Assembly (NCBI GenBank): GCA_020631735.1
Contig: CM036231.1
Span: forward strand, 3,499,831-3,563,830
Direction of reading: 5' to 3'
From: Saccharum officinarum
Lineage: Eukaryota; Streptophyta; Magnoliopsida; Poales; Poaceae
DNA: 64,000 nucleotides
Part shown: positions 45,101 through 55,120 of the stretch, in pieces
How positions within the stretch are numbered: position 1 is the stretch's first letter
Layout of the letters: each line of letters opens with the position of its first letter
Translations under genes and position numbers: made by a program
The notes under the pieces: generated by a model
The model's input: the letters and a program-made list of their open reading frames with translations, nothing else
Told to the model about the DNA's origin: nothing
Databases searched by the model: none

Positions 45101-48100
45101 AAACTAGATAAATAAAAAAACCAAATATCATTGAAGTTAAAGAAGAATGATGGCACTTCTGTAAGGTTGTAACTGTTATGAAAGGCACTCCTTTTTCCTT
45201 TACCTTTCCCCTTTGGGATAAGGGAGGCGAGCCTTCATGAATCATGATATTAGGTCAATTCAAATTTCTTGCAATAATTCAATCATTTTTACAACATACT
45301 TTGCATGACAATTACATTGCCGATTCGAATATAGGAATTTGCAATAAAAATGTCTGAATTATCTCGTGGGTCGTTTTGAGGCCGAAATTGAAGGAATCAG
45401 GTAGGGATCTCCCGCCCGCGCCCCATTCCCCCCGGTTTGAGCCTAAAAAAATTCTTTCAAGAATGCAATAGAGAAATTAGGAGCTGAATCATTACTAGCC
45501 GGGATTCAAGAGCAATTTTCTTTTCCGAATTCGAGTGCAGTTACCTACCGAAAATGCAGAGTACTTGCGAGAAAAATAGAATGGGATCCCACAAAAAGGG
45601 AAAAGAATCAGGAGGCCACAGGATCTTACCTGTAGGCAGGAGATCAGAGATGGATCATTCGATGGACGCGGTCTAAAAGATAGACGCGGATCCATGAAGA
45701 GGTCTGGAGAAAAGGTACTGAAATCACTGATAAACAGGGATAGGGAACTGCGACTGTGATGGAGCTCTGCTTTCCTGCTCTCGGTTCTCTACATTACCAA
45801 AAACACCCTAAGGTCTGTTTAGATCCTAAATTCTCTCTAAATTTTACTATGCAAAAAAGAGATTTCTCATTACATCAAAATACCGGCAAATGCATGGAGT
45901 ACTAAATATAGATAAAATCAAAAACTAATTGCACAATTTTGTTATACTTTACGAGACGAACATTTTGAGTCTAATTAATCAATTTTTAGACAATTTTTTG
46001 CATAAAAAACAAAAACATGCTACAGTGTTCCGATAACGCGCAGTACCGATTCGACGCGCGAATTCGGCATCTGAACACGGCCAGCATTTGATGTCTTTTT
46101 TTTAAACTAGCCAGGAGCACTAGCCCATCTCTACTATAATGCACCAATCAAAATTATGATAGGTCTCCCCAGAAAAACCTCCTCCACTGAGAGTCTCTAA
46201 CCATTGTGTACACAGAAAAATGCACACGGAAATCCGTCTTTATTAAAATCAAGGACTACTGCAGCACCTAAACCTCAATGGCCTAGATTCGATGTGTGAT
46301 GGTCGGCTTTTCACCCCCGCGCTCTTCCCCTCACCGAGCGAGGCGCGACACGCCGTGGCCAAGGATCGAAACCACAATCCCCCAAAAACGAAAAAAATTC
46401 CTTCGCCCTCGCACCTCACGCTGGCCGCATTTCCTTTGCCCTACGCCTCACGACGGCCGCCGCCGCCCGGATCCTTCGCCCTGCGCCTCACGCCGACCGC
46501 CGCCTCCCGGATCCTTCACCCTGCGCCTCACGCCGGCTGCCGCCCGGATCCTTCGCCTTGCGCCTCAAGCTGGCCGCCGCTGCTCGAGCCTCGCCGGCGC
46601 ATGCAGATCACGACCACGTCGCTTCAGCAGGTATGGCTCCGAGGTAGTCCGAGGCATCGCCGCGTCGCTTTTCTGGGATGCGCATCGATCCATCGAGGGA
46701 GATGCGGCTGCGGGGACTTGGACGCACGGTGCGGCAGCGGGGGACCTGCGTCCATCATGGGAGATGCGGCCGCTTCCGTCCCCATTCACCGCCGCTGCGC
46801 GCGGAGCCCCGTCCCATATTGTCGCACCACTTCCTGCCGGCGTCGGCGCGGCGCAGGTACCATGACCTCGCGCCTGATCTGCCTCTGCTGATTTGCGCTG
46901 GGTTTAGTGTGTAGGATGATTGCATTAGGCTGCACTTAGTTCGTGCGTCAGTGGCGCCGCTTGCAGATGAGCTGTGCTTGCAGACTGCAATGGCTTTGAC
47001 TATGGATGCAAGCTTGTGTTTAGTAGTGCCTACTGTTAGCTGGGGTGTTTTCCCTTCTTCTTTGGAACTTAATGGAAATGAGGCATTGAATTGCTACGAG
47101 CTGGAACTAAGTGGCCGTGAATTTAAGCTGGGGGAGTGATAAATGCATTAGCGCTCCACGTGTTTCTGTTCGTGTTCGAACTGAGGCTTGTGGTTCTCCC
47201 CCGTTCTTATCCCCTTAAAAGGTTTGTATCTCTGAAGCAATTATTCAGAGTCAAATTAGGATTCTAATTTCCCACTGTAAGACCGTTGATGTGTGCTGCA
47301 TTAGATCTTGTGTTTATTTTTATCTGATCATGGTTTATTTGCTAAAGCGCAGCTGATTACGCTTTTGTCTTGTTAACTTTATTTTTATGACTGTTCCTGA
47401 TCCATGGTTGGAAATCTATTTGAGCCCTCAGTGATTGGACTCATGTTAAATCCATTTCTGGTTTGAAGATGCATGCCAACATGATTCATCAATGACATCT
47501 GGTAACTGGAATAGTATGTGTTGATCTTCTATGCTTCACCACCTGATTATCAATGGGCTCTTTCGGTCTTTCCTGAGGAAACAGCCCAGCTACCTCTTCA
47601 TTTTGATAATTCTACACCTTGTTGCTCATGAGGCAAGAACGCTGAGTTCAGAAGGTATGTGATGTTTTTATGGCTGCTATTTGTGGCACATTTTTTTTGC
47701 TTGTCCAAAATACTAACACTCATTGGTATTCTACAGGCAAAGCACTTCTTGCCTTAAAGAAGGCAGCTACAAGTTCAATAATTTGTTTTTTTATGGGATA
47801 GAATTTCTCTAATATTAGACAATGAAATTTCAGTATCTTCTAATACCTGCAGATAATATTTTTTCTTTGGTACGTTATTTAGCAAATTCTGTGTAAAAGG
47901 CGCAATTGCTTTTGTACATGACTTCTATAAGTTTATGGTAGTGTGTGATTGGATAACTTGATAGTGTTTTAAATGGAATCTTGGAATTTTCTTTTCTACA
48001 CTTATTGAGTGCCAAAATAATGCAAACAAAATTCTAGAATACATTAGACATATTTTAAATTTTATCTGGTTTGGTGCATCTGTGGGTGTTGTTGGCAGTT

Positions 48101-51100
48101 TCATTTCGACATGCTTATATGTATAACTGAATAATGTTGTTTTCTGCTTGTTTTTTCCGCAGTCGCCTCATGGTTGGAGATCAAGTTGTGCCTGCCCAAC
48201 TTCACTGGATCTTAGGGGTTTAGAGCAACTTCATGGATGTGTACAGGCTGTGGGCACTCGTGAGCTCGTGGAAAAGTTCTTGGAACTGATTTCGTGGAGG
48301 AGAGGTCGAAGAACCCTGCTCTGAAGGATAAAACATAACACATTCATGATGTTGGCAGACACTGGCAGCAAGCAACTAATCACACCTGCCGCCATATTGA
48401 GGGTGAGTTTTCTGGGTGCCGATTGTATGCTCATGATTTATTTGTTAGATTATGCCCATCTAGAATGCTTACATTTTGAGAATTATGGTTCTATCAAGGT
48501 GTTCCTTTTTAATATCAACAAGTTGCAATCATCATGTACGAGTCTTATGAGTTACTGCCGATCAATTACCTTGCGGTGCCGTCTTCCACACCGTCTTTTT
48601 GTCAACTATAAATTTTCTACCCGCCCACATCTTCCTCTCACCGGTGTGCCCTTGTCAATCAAATCACTTCCCTTCGCTATCTGTATCTGCAATCTGTAGC
48701 TATTTTTTTAACCATGCAGACGAGAAGCAGCGGCATGCAAGTTGAGGGGGGCAGTTTTTTTTTGTTATAAGCAGCCTCCTTGTACATGGGGAGCCAGTCG
48801 CATGCGCAGGCGTCGGCACGACTGTTGCCTCTGGGCATCCAGCTGCAGCTGGAGCATCAAGGGCACCCTCAAAGATCTATGCTGATTGTGGCTCATCCGA
48901 TAGTCCTTTCATTGGCAGTGCCGAAAATATTGTGTTTTTATGGATGTTTGGTTGACTTGTGCTTCCAGGTTCATGCACTTTGCGAGCACGCCAGTGGTCT
49001 TTGAGTGAACGCCTATGATTTAGATATGTCACAGATGGAAAGATTTATGCGCATAGGGTAAGTGCCAAGCAATTGTTTCAGATACTCTTCATTGTTTTTT
49101 TAGCTTTTTGTTTCTTCGTGCGGCTGTTTCCTAAAAATTATGTATCTTGTTCAGGGTACCGGAGATGTTATCTTGGTCCTTGGGTGGAGCAGGTGTGTAG
49201 GATGATTGTATTTAGAGCTTGGATTTCCCTTCATTATCAATTAAGGTCTGAATATTATTAGTTTTGTTCATCTATGTTCAAGCTTGAGTGACATGGAAAT
49301 TTATAACTGATGGTAACAATCAGAAACAGAGAAGGTAAATTCAGTAAATGGGATAATTGACCGCCATGGAATTTAGGATCCCTTGACTAACGAGAAATAG
49401 ATGTTGGATAGCACGAATTATTCATTGGAAGCAATCTATGTCTAATTCAGGAAAGACATGAGTTATATGAATTGTATTTGTGGTATTGAACTGAAGTTTC
49501 CCTTTAACTGTCTGATTATGAGAACTTTATGCAAAGAATCTAGCCACTCGTCACTAGCATTGCTTGAGCTCTGTTGTCTGTAGATACAATGTTGTGTTCA
49601 TGATGAGACCCATTCTACAGTTTGTGATGTGACGACTTGTGAACAAATAAGCAGAAAAGTTTGCCCCAACAATTTGAGTACTATTGACAGCATGTGTATG
49701 GGAAATCCTGTACGAGTTTTAGAAAATAGCATGGTTTCGTAAAATTATTTGATTTTGGAGTCCTTGAAATGTTTGGATGCAACAAAATTTATAGATTTGA
49801 AAACTTTTTGAACGCATAGTTTTGAAAACTATAGTATTGCTAAAACGGTGATCTGTAAACCATGGTATCGAACGTTCGTGGTTTCTAAAACTACCTTAAT
49901 TACACGGTTTCCTAATACTACTGTAATTGTAAGGATTGTTAGGCTGTGTTTAGTTCGCGAAAAGAAAATTTTTAGGTGTCACATCGGATGTGTTGGATTG
50001 GAAGGATGTCAGAAGGAGTTTTCGAATACTAATAAAAAACAAATTACAGAACCTGTTAGTAAACTGCGAGACGAATCTAATGATATTAATTAATCCATCA
50101 TTAGCACATGTTGGTTACTGTAGCACTTAAGGCTTTTCCTGGACTGATTAGGCTTAAAAGATCTATCTCGCGATTTTTCCGAGAATTGTGCAATTAGTTT
50201 TTTTCATCTACGTTTAGTACTCCATGCATGTGTTCAAACATACCTTTTTACTGTAGAAGGCAAAAAATTTTAGGAACTAAACAAGACCTTACTTGAGTTT
50301 ACAGTATTAGTGTCTTTCTCTAAAGCATACCTGTCTATTTTAGAAGTATACCTGTAAGCATTTAATAGATTTATCCAAGGTTCTTTTTGCAAGTTGAATC
50401 GGTTCTTCATACATTCATAAAAAAATATAATCTGGTATGCATTGGCGGATCCAGGGGGGGCTGGGGGGCTGCAGCCCCCCCGGGAGGGTGATATCTCCAC
50501 TAAAACACTGTAGCAATTACTGTAGCATAGCATCAAATCACCATTAAATCTTAATTGTAAATCAACGTCTTCCTTAATTAGCCCCCCCTGGGGTGTCAAT
50601 CCTGGATCCGCCACTGCTGGTATGTATTAGTTAGACACCGATTGGTATAATTGAATGATCGATGTTTGCTCAGTTCTTGTGTGATTTAGGTCATGCGATC
50701 AATGTTACATGCATGTGTAGTTGGTGAACACGAGGCTTGCGGCTGCTATCTGATGGATCCATGATGTCCATGCTGTGTAGCATCAAGGCCAAGAAATGCT
50801 CATATTTTCAATTGGTAATGTTGGGCAGCGGCCAGCAGCAGCGAGAGTTTTGAGCGATCCTTTTATATGTGTACTCCAAGTGATAAGTAGAGGCGTTCTA
50901 AGCCTTGCATGTATATAATTTATAGTAGATGTTGATTCAAGTATTTGTTTCATGGCATATTGTTGCTTCTGAAATCTAAAAGTGAATGGAAGTGCAATTT
51001 TTTTTCAAGAAGCAATCTGAGACAAGGCGGGCGGCGTGATGCAGATGCATATATTATCTTTTAGTTGGTTGAATCGTGTTTTAGATTGCACCGTAGCGTT

Positions 51101-54100
51101 AGCACGCGTAATATACTAGTCATGTAAGAGAGAGAGAGGCACCGCGCGCCAACCGCGAGTGGGCTGCCGAGCGCTCGGCCAGACAGCCTATCGAGCCCCA
51201 AGTTCGGTCCCAGGTGCGGGGGATCGATCCCTGGTTGGCTAGCTCCCAGACTGGAGCCACTACCACGACGCCACTGCGTCTTCGGAATAAAAACACAAGA
51301 CCATTTTAATAATTTCCTTTTCTCAAATTTCATTTATATAAAATTTTGGTTTTGTAGAGTATTTTAGGTTTAGGATATTTGGTGCACTAAGTTTCTTTAT
51401 ATACGTAGCTTTGAAGATCGTGGTATTCCTAAATTGTCATCTTTGGGAGTTTAGAAACTCTAATTGATGCCTTTTTTCCCTAAAGTGTCGTCTTGCACGT
51501 TTAGTTTGCAATAAAGCAATACCTTTCACAATATCCCAATTCATATCACTTAAAATTTCAAGAAGCCTATGACAAATAACTCAACGCCTACCAAAGATCC
51601 CTAGGTTGATGGGCAAGAAAGAGAGGCAGTGACAAAAGTGTCACTCCTGATTCATCCATGCCAAGTGGAAAGAAGAGGCCAATGGATAGGAAGCAAGCGA
51701 AGGAGAAATTGAGGAGTGGAGGGGATCGAGGACCATATAAAGAGGTCCTCCAAAATCTTATTTTTGGAGAAAGATAAATTAAAGGAAAGCAAGATTATAC
51801 ATGACCTTGAGGTCTAGGTAGAGGAGCACAAAATGGAGACAAAGAAGCGCAAGACCAACATTGAGAAGCAGAGGTTGAGGTGGGATTAAGAACAAAAGAT
51901 CATGTTTTGTCAACACTTTGGAGATGTATGTGAGAGCATATCTGATGGCAATGAGGGTACAACTTGTCGGTCAAGTGCTCAACAGATGACAACCTTCAAA
52001 GATAGCTTCTGTGGATCAAGTGGTGCATTGGGTGGAGCTAGTGAGGCTAGTGGTGGTGATGGCAATGAAGACAATTGATGCATTCTTGTGTTTCATGTTT
52101 GTGGATTTTATGTTGTGATTGATTATATCTAATGCGATGAACCATGTCGTTTAAATTTTAATTGACATGTTTGAATTCGTGGTGAATATAAGTCGTTTGT
52201 ATGAACTTGTAACATTTATGTTTGGAGGTCAAATAGATATAGGGGTTGTTTGGTTAGGTGGCTTAGGGGCTAGCCAGACTTACGCAATGCAACTTTTTCA
52301 TGTTTGGATGGCTACATAGGTGCTAAGCCAGGCTCCAGGAAACCAAAAAGGGGGGAAGAGGGTGGCTTGCTGGAAATGAGCTTGGAGTCGTTTCCAGTAA
52401 GCCAGGCTTGGCTAGGCACCCCATCAGTGTCGCCTCGCCACCGAGCTGACTCTCCTCCACGTGAGCATGCCGGCCTTCACGAGCAGGATGGCCTTCACGC
52501 GACCTCTACCGGCGAGCACGAGCAGCAGACGAGCAACGGCGGCGGCAAGCACGAGCACGCTGGCCTTCACACGACCTCCACCAGCCCAGCGCGAACTCCA
52601 CCTTCTTCTCCAGCTCGCCGGCGCCCGAATCGAGCTTCCCCGCCTCCGAATCGAGTTTCCCCACCACCGAATCGAGCTTCCTCGCCTACCAATCGAGCTT
52701 CCCCACCACTCGCGCTGGCCAGTGGCGAATCTAGAATTTTGGGTCAGGGTATGCTTCTCAAAAAATTTCATACGCAATTCAGAAAATCCACTTTCCAATT
52801 CGGTAATAAGGTTGTAATAAGGTTTAAAATCACGGATTAATTAGAAATCATATCCACTAAATACAATATAAATAGTTTCAAAAGGCAAACTGATAATTCA
52901 AATATATTCATATAGAGCACTAGAGACTTACAATGTTATCTTGCTGATGAGTTTATTCGACGCGTTCGAAGGGACATAAATGTCTCAATTACGTCATCTT
53001 CATCAACTTCAAAGAAAATATCTCGCTCAATGAAAGTGACGAGACAATCATCCAGAAGACTATCTCCCATCTTGTTTCGGGCTTTCTTGATATTCTCAAG
53101 CCTAGCTTTTCTAAGCATGTCATGACGTTTACAAGAAACTCCAAGAACAATAGAGGAGCGGATTAATTGAATATTATTGGGGTTTCTTGTAAGCGTCATG
53201 ACATGCTTAGAAAAGCTAGGCTTGAGAATATCAAGAAAGCCCGAAACAAGATGGGAGATAGTCTTCTGGATGATTGTCTCGTCACTTTCATTGAGCGAGA
53301 TATTTTCTTTGAAGTTGATGAAGATGACGTAATTGAGACATTTATGTCCCTTCGAACGCGTCGAATAAACTCATCAGCAAGATAACATTGTAAGTCTCTA
53401 GTGCTCTATATGAATATATTTGAATTATCAGTTTGGCTTTTGAAACTATTTATATTATATTTAGTGGATATGATTTCTAATTAATCCATGATTTTAAACC
53501 TTATTACAACCTTATTACCGAATTGGAAAGTGGATTTTCTGAATTGCGTATGAAATTTTTTGAGAAGCATACCCTGACCCAAAATTCTAGATTCGCCACT
53601 GTCTTGGCTGTCATCTAGCTAGAGGTGCACGAGATCCAAATCTACCTCTAGGCCTATTCCTATGATGTTAGGTACAGTACTAGTAGGTGTCAGTACTCGT
53701 TACACTGACAAGCGAGCTGTGCTTGTCAGACCTCACACCGGTTGCTTGCGGAGATTGAGGCCGATCTTATCAAAAACCGGCATTTCTAATTTACTTCCTC
53801 TGTCTTAAAAAGAAATATAACTATAGATTTTTTTATATCAAACTAGCTTAAGTTTAACCAAATTTATAATATCCTCTTGCATTTTTTTAAAAATGCAGCT
53901 ATCCTCTTCTTGAAAAATCAAATAGCTTTAAGTTGAACTAAATCTATAAAAAAGAGTTACTAACATTTATCATATCAAATAAATATCATTACATCAGTTA
54001 TGAAATACAATTTTATAGTAAACCTATTCGAAGGCATAAGTATTGAAACTATTTTCTAAAAACTTGATCAAATCAAAAAATGTTTGATTCATACTAAATC

Positions 54101-54654
54101 TAGAATTGTTGGGTTTTTTTTTGAACGGAGGGAGTTACACGTGAGACCTTGGCATGCAGTGCATGCATGTACTTGCACAATTGCAGATTACTGCAAAATA
54201 TAGAACGCTGAAAAGGCAGGCATACAGGCAGAAGCCGCAGAACCGCGTACATTTGAAAGGAGCAATGCAAGCGGCTAGATATCACAAGCAGCGAAGCGAA
54301 GGAGATATATATATATGCGGTCCAGTATATACCTGCGGCGGCGGCGGCGACGACGTCACGTTCGGAGTCCTTGACGTGGAGGCTCACCCTGGTGGTGGCG
54401 GCCGGGTGCGCGGCGTAGAAATCCTCCAGCGCCATCTCCAGGCTCAGTAGGCTCTTCTTCCCCAGCCCGGTGCCGAGGTCCAGTATCACCCCGACGTGGA
54501 CTGGCACCGTCGCCGTCGTCTGCGCGGCCGCTCCAGCGTGGGCGTGGTGAACCCCGCCCGCGAGGAGCACCAGCACGACGACGCCGGCCACGGCGCCGGC
54601 GAGCAAGGGACCAGCGGAAGGAGCAGCGCGCGCACGCGCGTCGTCGTGCGGCAT
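42106..54654 (-). CDS. Glutamate-receptor-like channel gene, five exons, 9.5-kb first intron
   Basis: Exons (minus): 54654-54333, 44864-43519, 43419-43107, 42980-42574 and 42494-42106, all GT-AG with compatible phases; exon 1 ends after GCA G and exon 2 begins CA GTA GAT. Exon 1 has a signal peptide (core VAGVVVLVLLAGG) and VPVHVGVILDLGTGLGKKSL, the start of the ligand-binding amino-terminal domain; exon 2 continues AVDLIRNDKVSVIIGPQST. S1 begins ILRIGVPVRREFKFF; M1 is WIATMVFIFFTGLVVWMIE, the pore segment STAFYFTFSTLTFSHG, and M3 contains SYTASLSSLLTAKRL. M4 (SFKGLFIVNGLALCAMLVIN) and the tail are readable only if one base is restored near 42410; as assembled the frame ends at 42339 before M4. 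With that base the product is about 925 residues, normal for a GLR. Confidence 0.88.
45812..46082. mobile_element. MITE-like element, 271 bp
   Basis: Ends GGTCTGTTTAGATCC and (complement) GGCCGTGTTCAGATGC are similar inverted termini. Inner blocks GCATGGAGTACTAAATATAG and GAGACGAACATTTTGAGTC are frequent in grass MITEs. TAA precedes it, but no matching duplication follows. Confidence 0.55.
46430..46575 (+). repeat. GC-rich minisatellite, unit about 39 bp
   Basis: Units containing CCTGCGCCTCACGCCG and CCCGGATCCTTC occur about four times with small changes. It lies in the exon-like part of the Helitron. Confidence 0.7.
49942..50288. mobile_element. Tourist-like MITE, 347 bp
   Basis: TIRs GGCTGTGTTTAGTTC and (complement) GGTCTTGTTTAGTTC are flanked by TTA at 49939-49941 and 50289-50291. 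Same family as 7190-7528. Nested within the Helitron-like element. Confidence 0.88.
50440..50616. mobile_element. hAT-type MITE, 177 bp, with perfect 8-bp duplication
   Basis: TIRs CATTGGCGGATCCAGG and (complement) CAGTGGCGGATCCAGG, flanked by CTGGTATG at 50432-50439 and 50617-50624. Eight-base duplications and CAGTGGCG-type ends define hAT. Runs of G and C form hairpins within each end. Confidence 0.9.
51120..51629. other. Intron sequence, unassigned
   Basis: Starts after the Helitron-like end. 51130-51290 is GC-rich with no recognised feature; no gene seen. Confidence 0.4.
51630..52078 (+). pseudogene. Fragment resembling a plant NAM-associated/transposon-linked domain
   Basis: The plus strand reads KRPMDRKQAKEKLRSGGDRG then PYKEVLQNL, followed by Lys/Glu-rich coiled-coil-like pieces and a Ser/Gly-rich end. 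This resembles the 'no apical meristem-associated' C-terminal domain that is common in plant PIF/Harbinger accessory ORFs. Stops and frameshifts show it is a dead fragment. The identification is from remembered family patterns. Confidence 0.45.
52628..52706 (+). repeat. 21-bp minisatellite
   Basis: AATCGAGCTTCCCCGCCTCCG and variants repeat about four times directly before the palindrome. Confidence 0.8.
52720..53601. mobile_element. hAT-derived perfect-arm palindrome (423-bp arms, 36-base loop)
   Basis: The left arm 52720-53142 and right arm 53179-53601 are inverse copies; by eye they differ at about 5 of 423 positions. Outer ends are CAGTGGCGAATCTAG, a hAT-type terminus. Each arm encodes, pointing outward from the loop, the same peptide with RNKMGDSLLDDCLVTFIERD and EDDVIETFMSLRTRR, the C-terminal dimerisation region of a plant hAT (TTF/MYM-type) transposase, followed by its stop and 3' UTR. 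The flanking 8-mers (GCGCTGGC and TCTTGGCT) do not match, so it probably arose by inverted duplication of a hAT 3' end, not by simple insertion. Confidence 0.88.
53794..54134. mobile_element. Stowaway-like element, about 340 bp
   Basis: Left end CTTCCTCTGTCTTAAAAAG after TA; right end GAACGGAGGGAG followed by TTA. The CTCCCTCCGT-type ends and flanking TA fit Stowaway/mariner. It lies about 200 bp from exon 1 of the GLR. Confidence 0.6.
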
Positions 54655-55120
54655 TATATATGGTGTGGTCGGTGATCAATGGACGGCTAGGTTCGCTAGA
54701 GCGAGCTAGTACCTAGAGTGGCGTCTCGTTCTCCCCCAGGTACTGTAGCAGCTCTAGGCATCTGTGGCGTAAATAGAAGAAGGCCGAGGGAGACGGCAGT
54801 CCCGTCAGCGCGTCAACGTCATTGCTGACGCCCTCTAGTCGTGCAACCAAACGAGCACCCTTGGCCAGTGGCCACGGACGTCGGACGGAGCAATAAGAAG
54901 CTAGCTGGCTGGCCGGATCGATCGGAAGCCCCGCCGCGCATGACGCTTGTCCGGTTGTCCCGGCCCCTCGACAAGCCGCCGGCGCCAACCGGGCCGGGGC
55001 GGATGGACGCGTATAGCATTGTAAACACACGTTCCGACACACGACTCGAGAGTGGAGAGTCTGTCGAGACGAGGCCACGCACGCGCGTTCAACAGCTCCC
55101 GATCCCCACCCCAGCATAAT
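54655..55120 (-). promoter_or_regulatory. 5' flank of the full-length GLR
   Basis: The start codon lies directly after ACCATATATA on the minus strand. The next 460 bp are GC-rich with open frames on both strands that look compositional. A TATA box at the normal distance was not confidently placed. Confidence 0.4.

Larger units (their letters stand above)
46128..51119 (+). mobile_element. Putative Helitron carrying gene-like sequence, 5.0 kb
   Basis: The 5' end TCTCTACTATAATGCACC starts at 46128 after an A. The 3' end CCGTAGCGTTAGCACGCGTA ATATACTAG, ending at 51119 and followed by T, has the hairpin-plus-CTAG form of grass Helitrons. No Rep/helicase gene is seen. Inside are a GC-rich first-exon-like part (46290-46870) with donor-like CAGCAG|GTATGG and GCGCAG|GTACCA, and an acceptor TTTTTTCCGCAG at about 48162, which suggests a captured gene with introns. 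The ends are matched by pattern only; two unrelated ends could have been paired by chance over this distance. Confidence 0.55.
44865..54332 (-). other. Intron 1 of the full-length GLR (9468 bp), transposon-filled
   Basis: Donor CCGCAG|GTATATAC at 54333/54332 and acceptor TTTCTTGCAG|CAGTAG at 44865/44864. Contents: MITE-like 45812-46082, Helitron-like 46128-51119 (with two nested MITEs), gene debris 51630-52078, minisatellite 52628-52706, hAT-derived palindrome 52720-53601 and Stowaway-like 53794-54134. That accounts for roughly 7 kb of the intron. Confidence 0.82.

Noticed and set aside
45054..45695. Short minus-strand frames in the GLR intron
   Set aside because: They lack domains and fall within AT-rich intron sequence.
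46292..46891. Overlapping plus-strand frames of about 190-200 codons rich in Pro and Arg
   Set aside because: GC-rich minisatellite sequence; two frames are open at once. Treated as possible captured exon DNA in the Helitron, not as a gene.
54713..55119. Frames on both strands upstream of the GLR
   Set aside because: GC-rich promoter flank; no protein family recognised, and several mutually overlapping frames are open.
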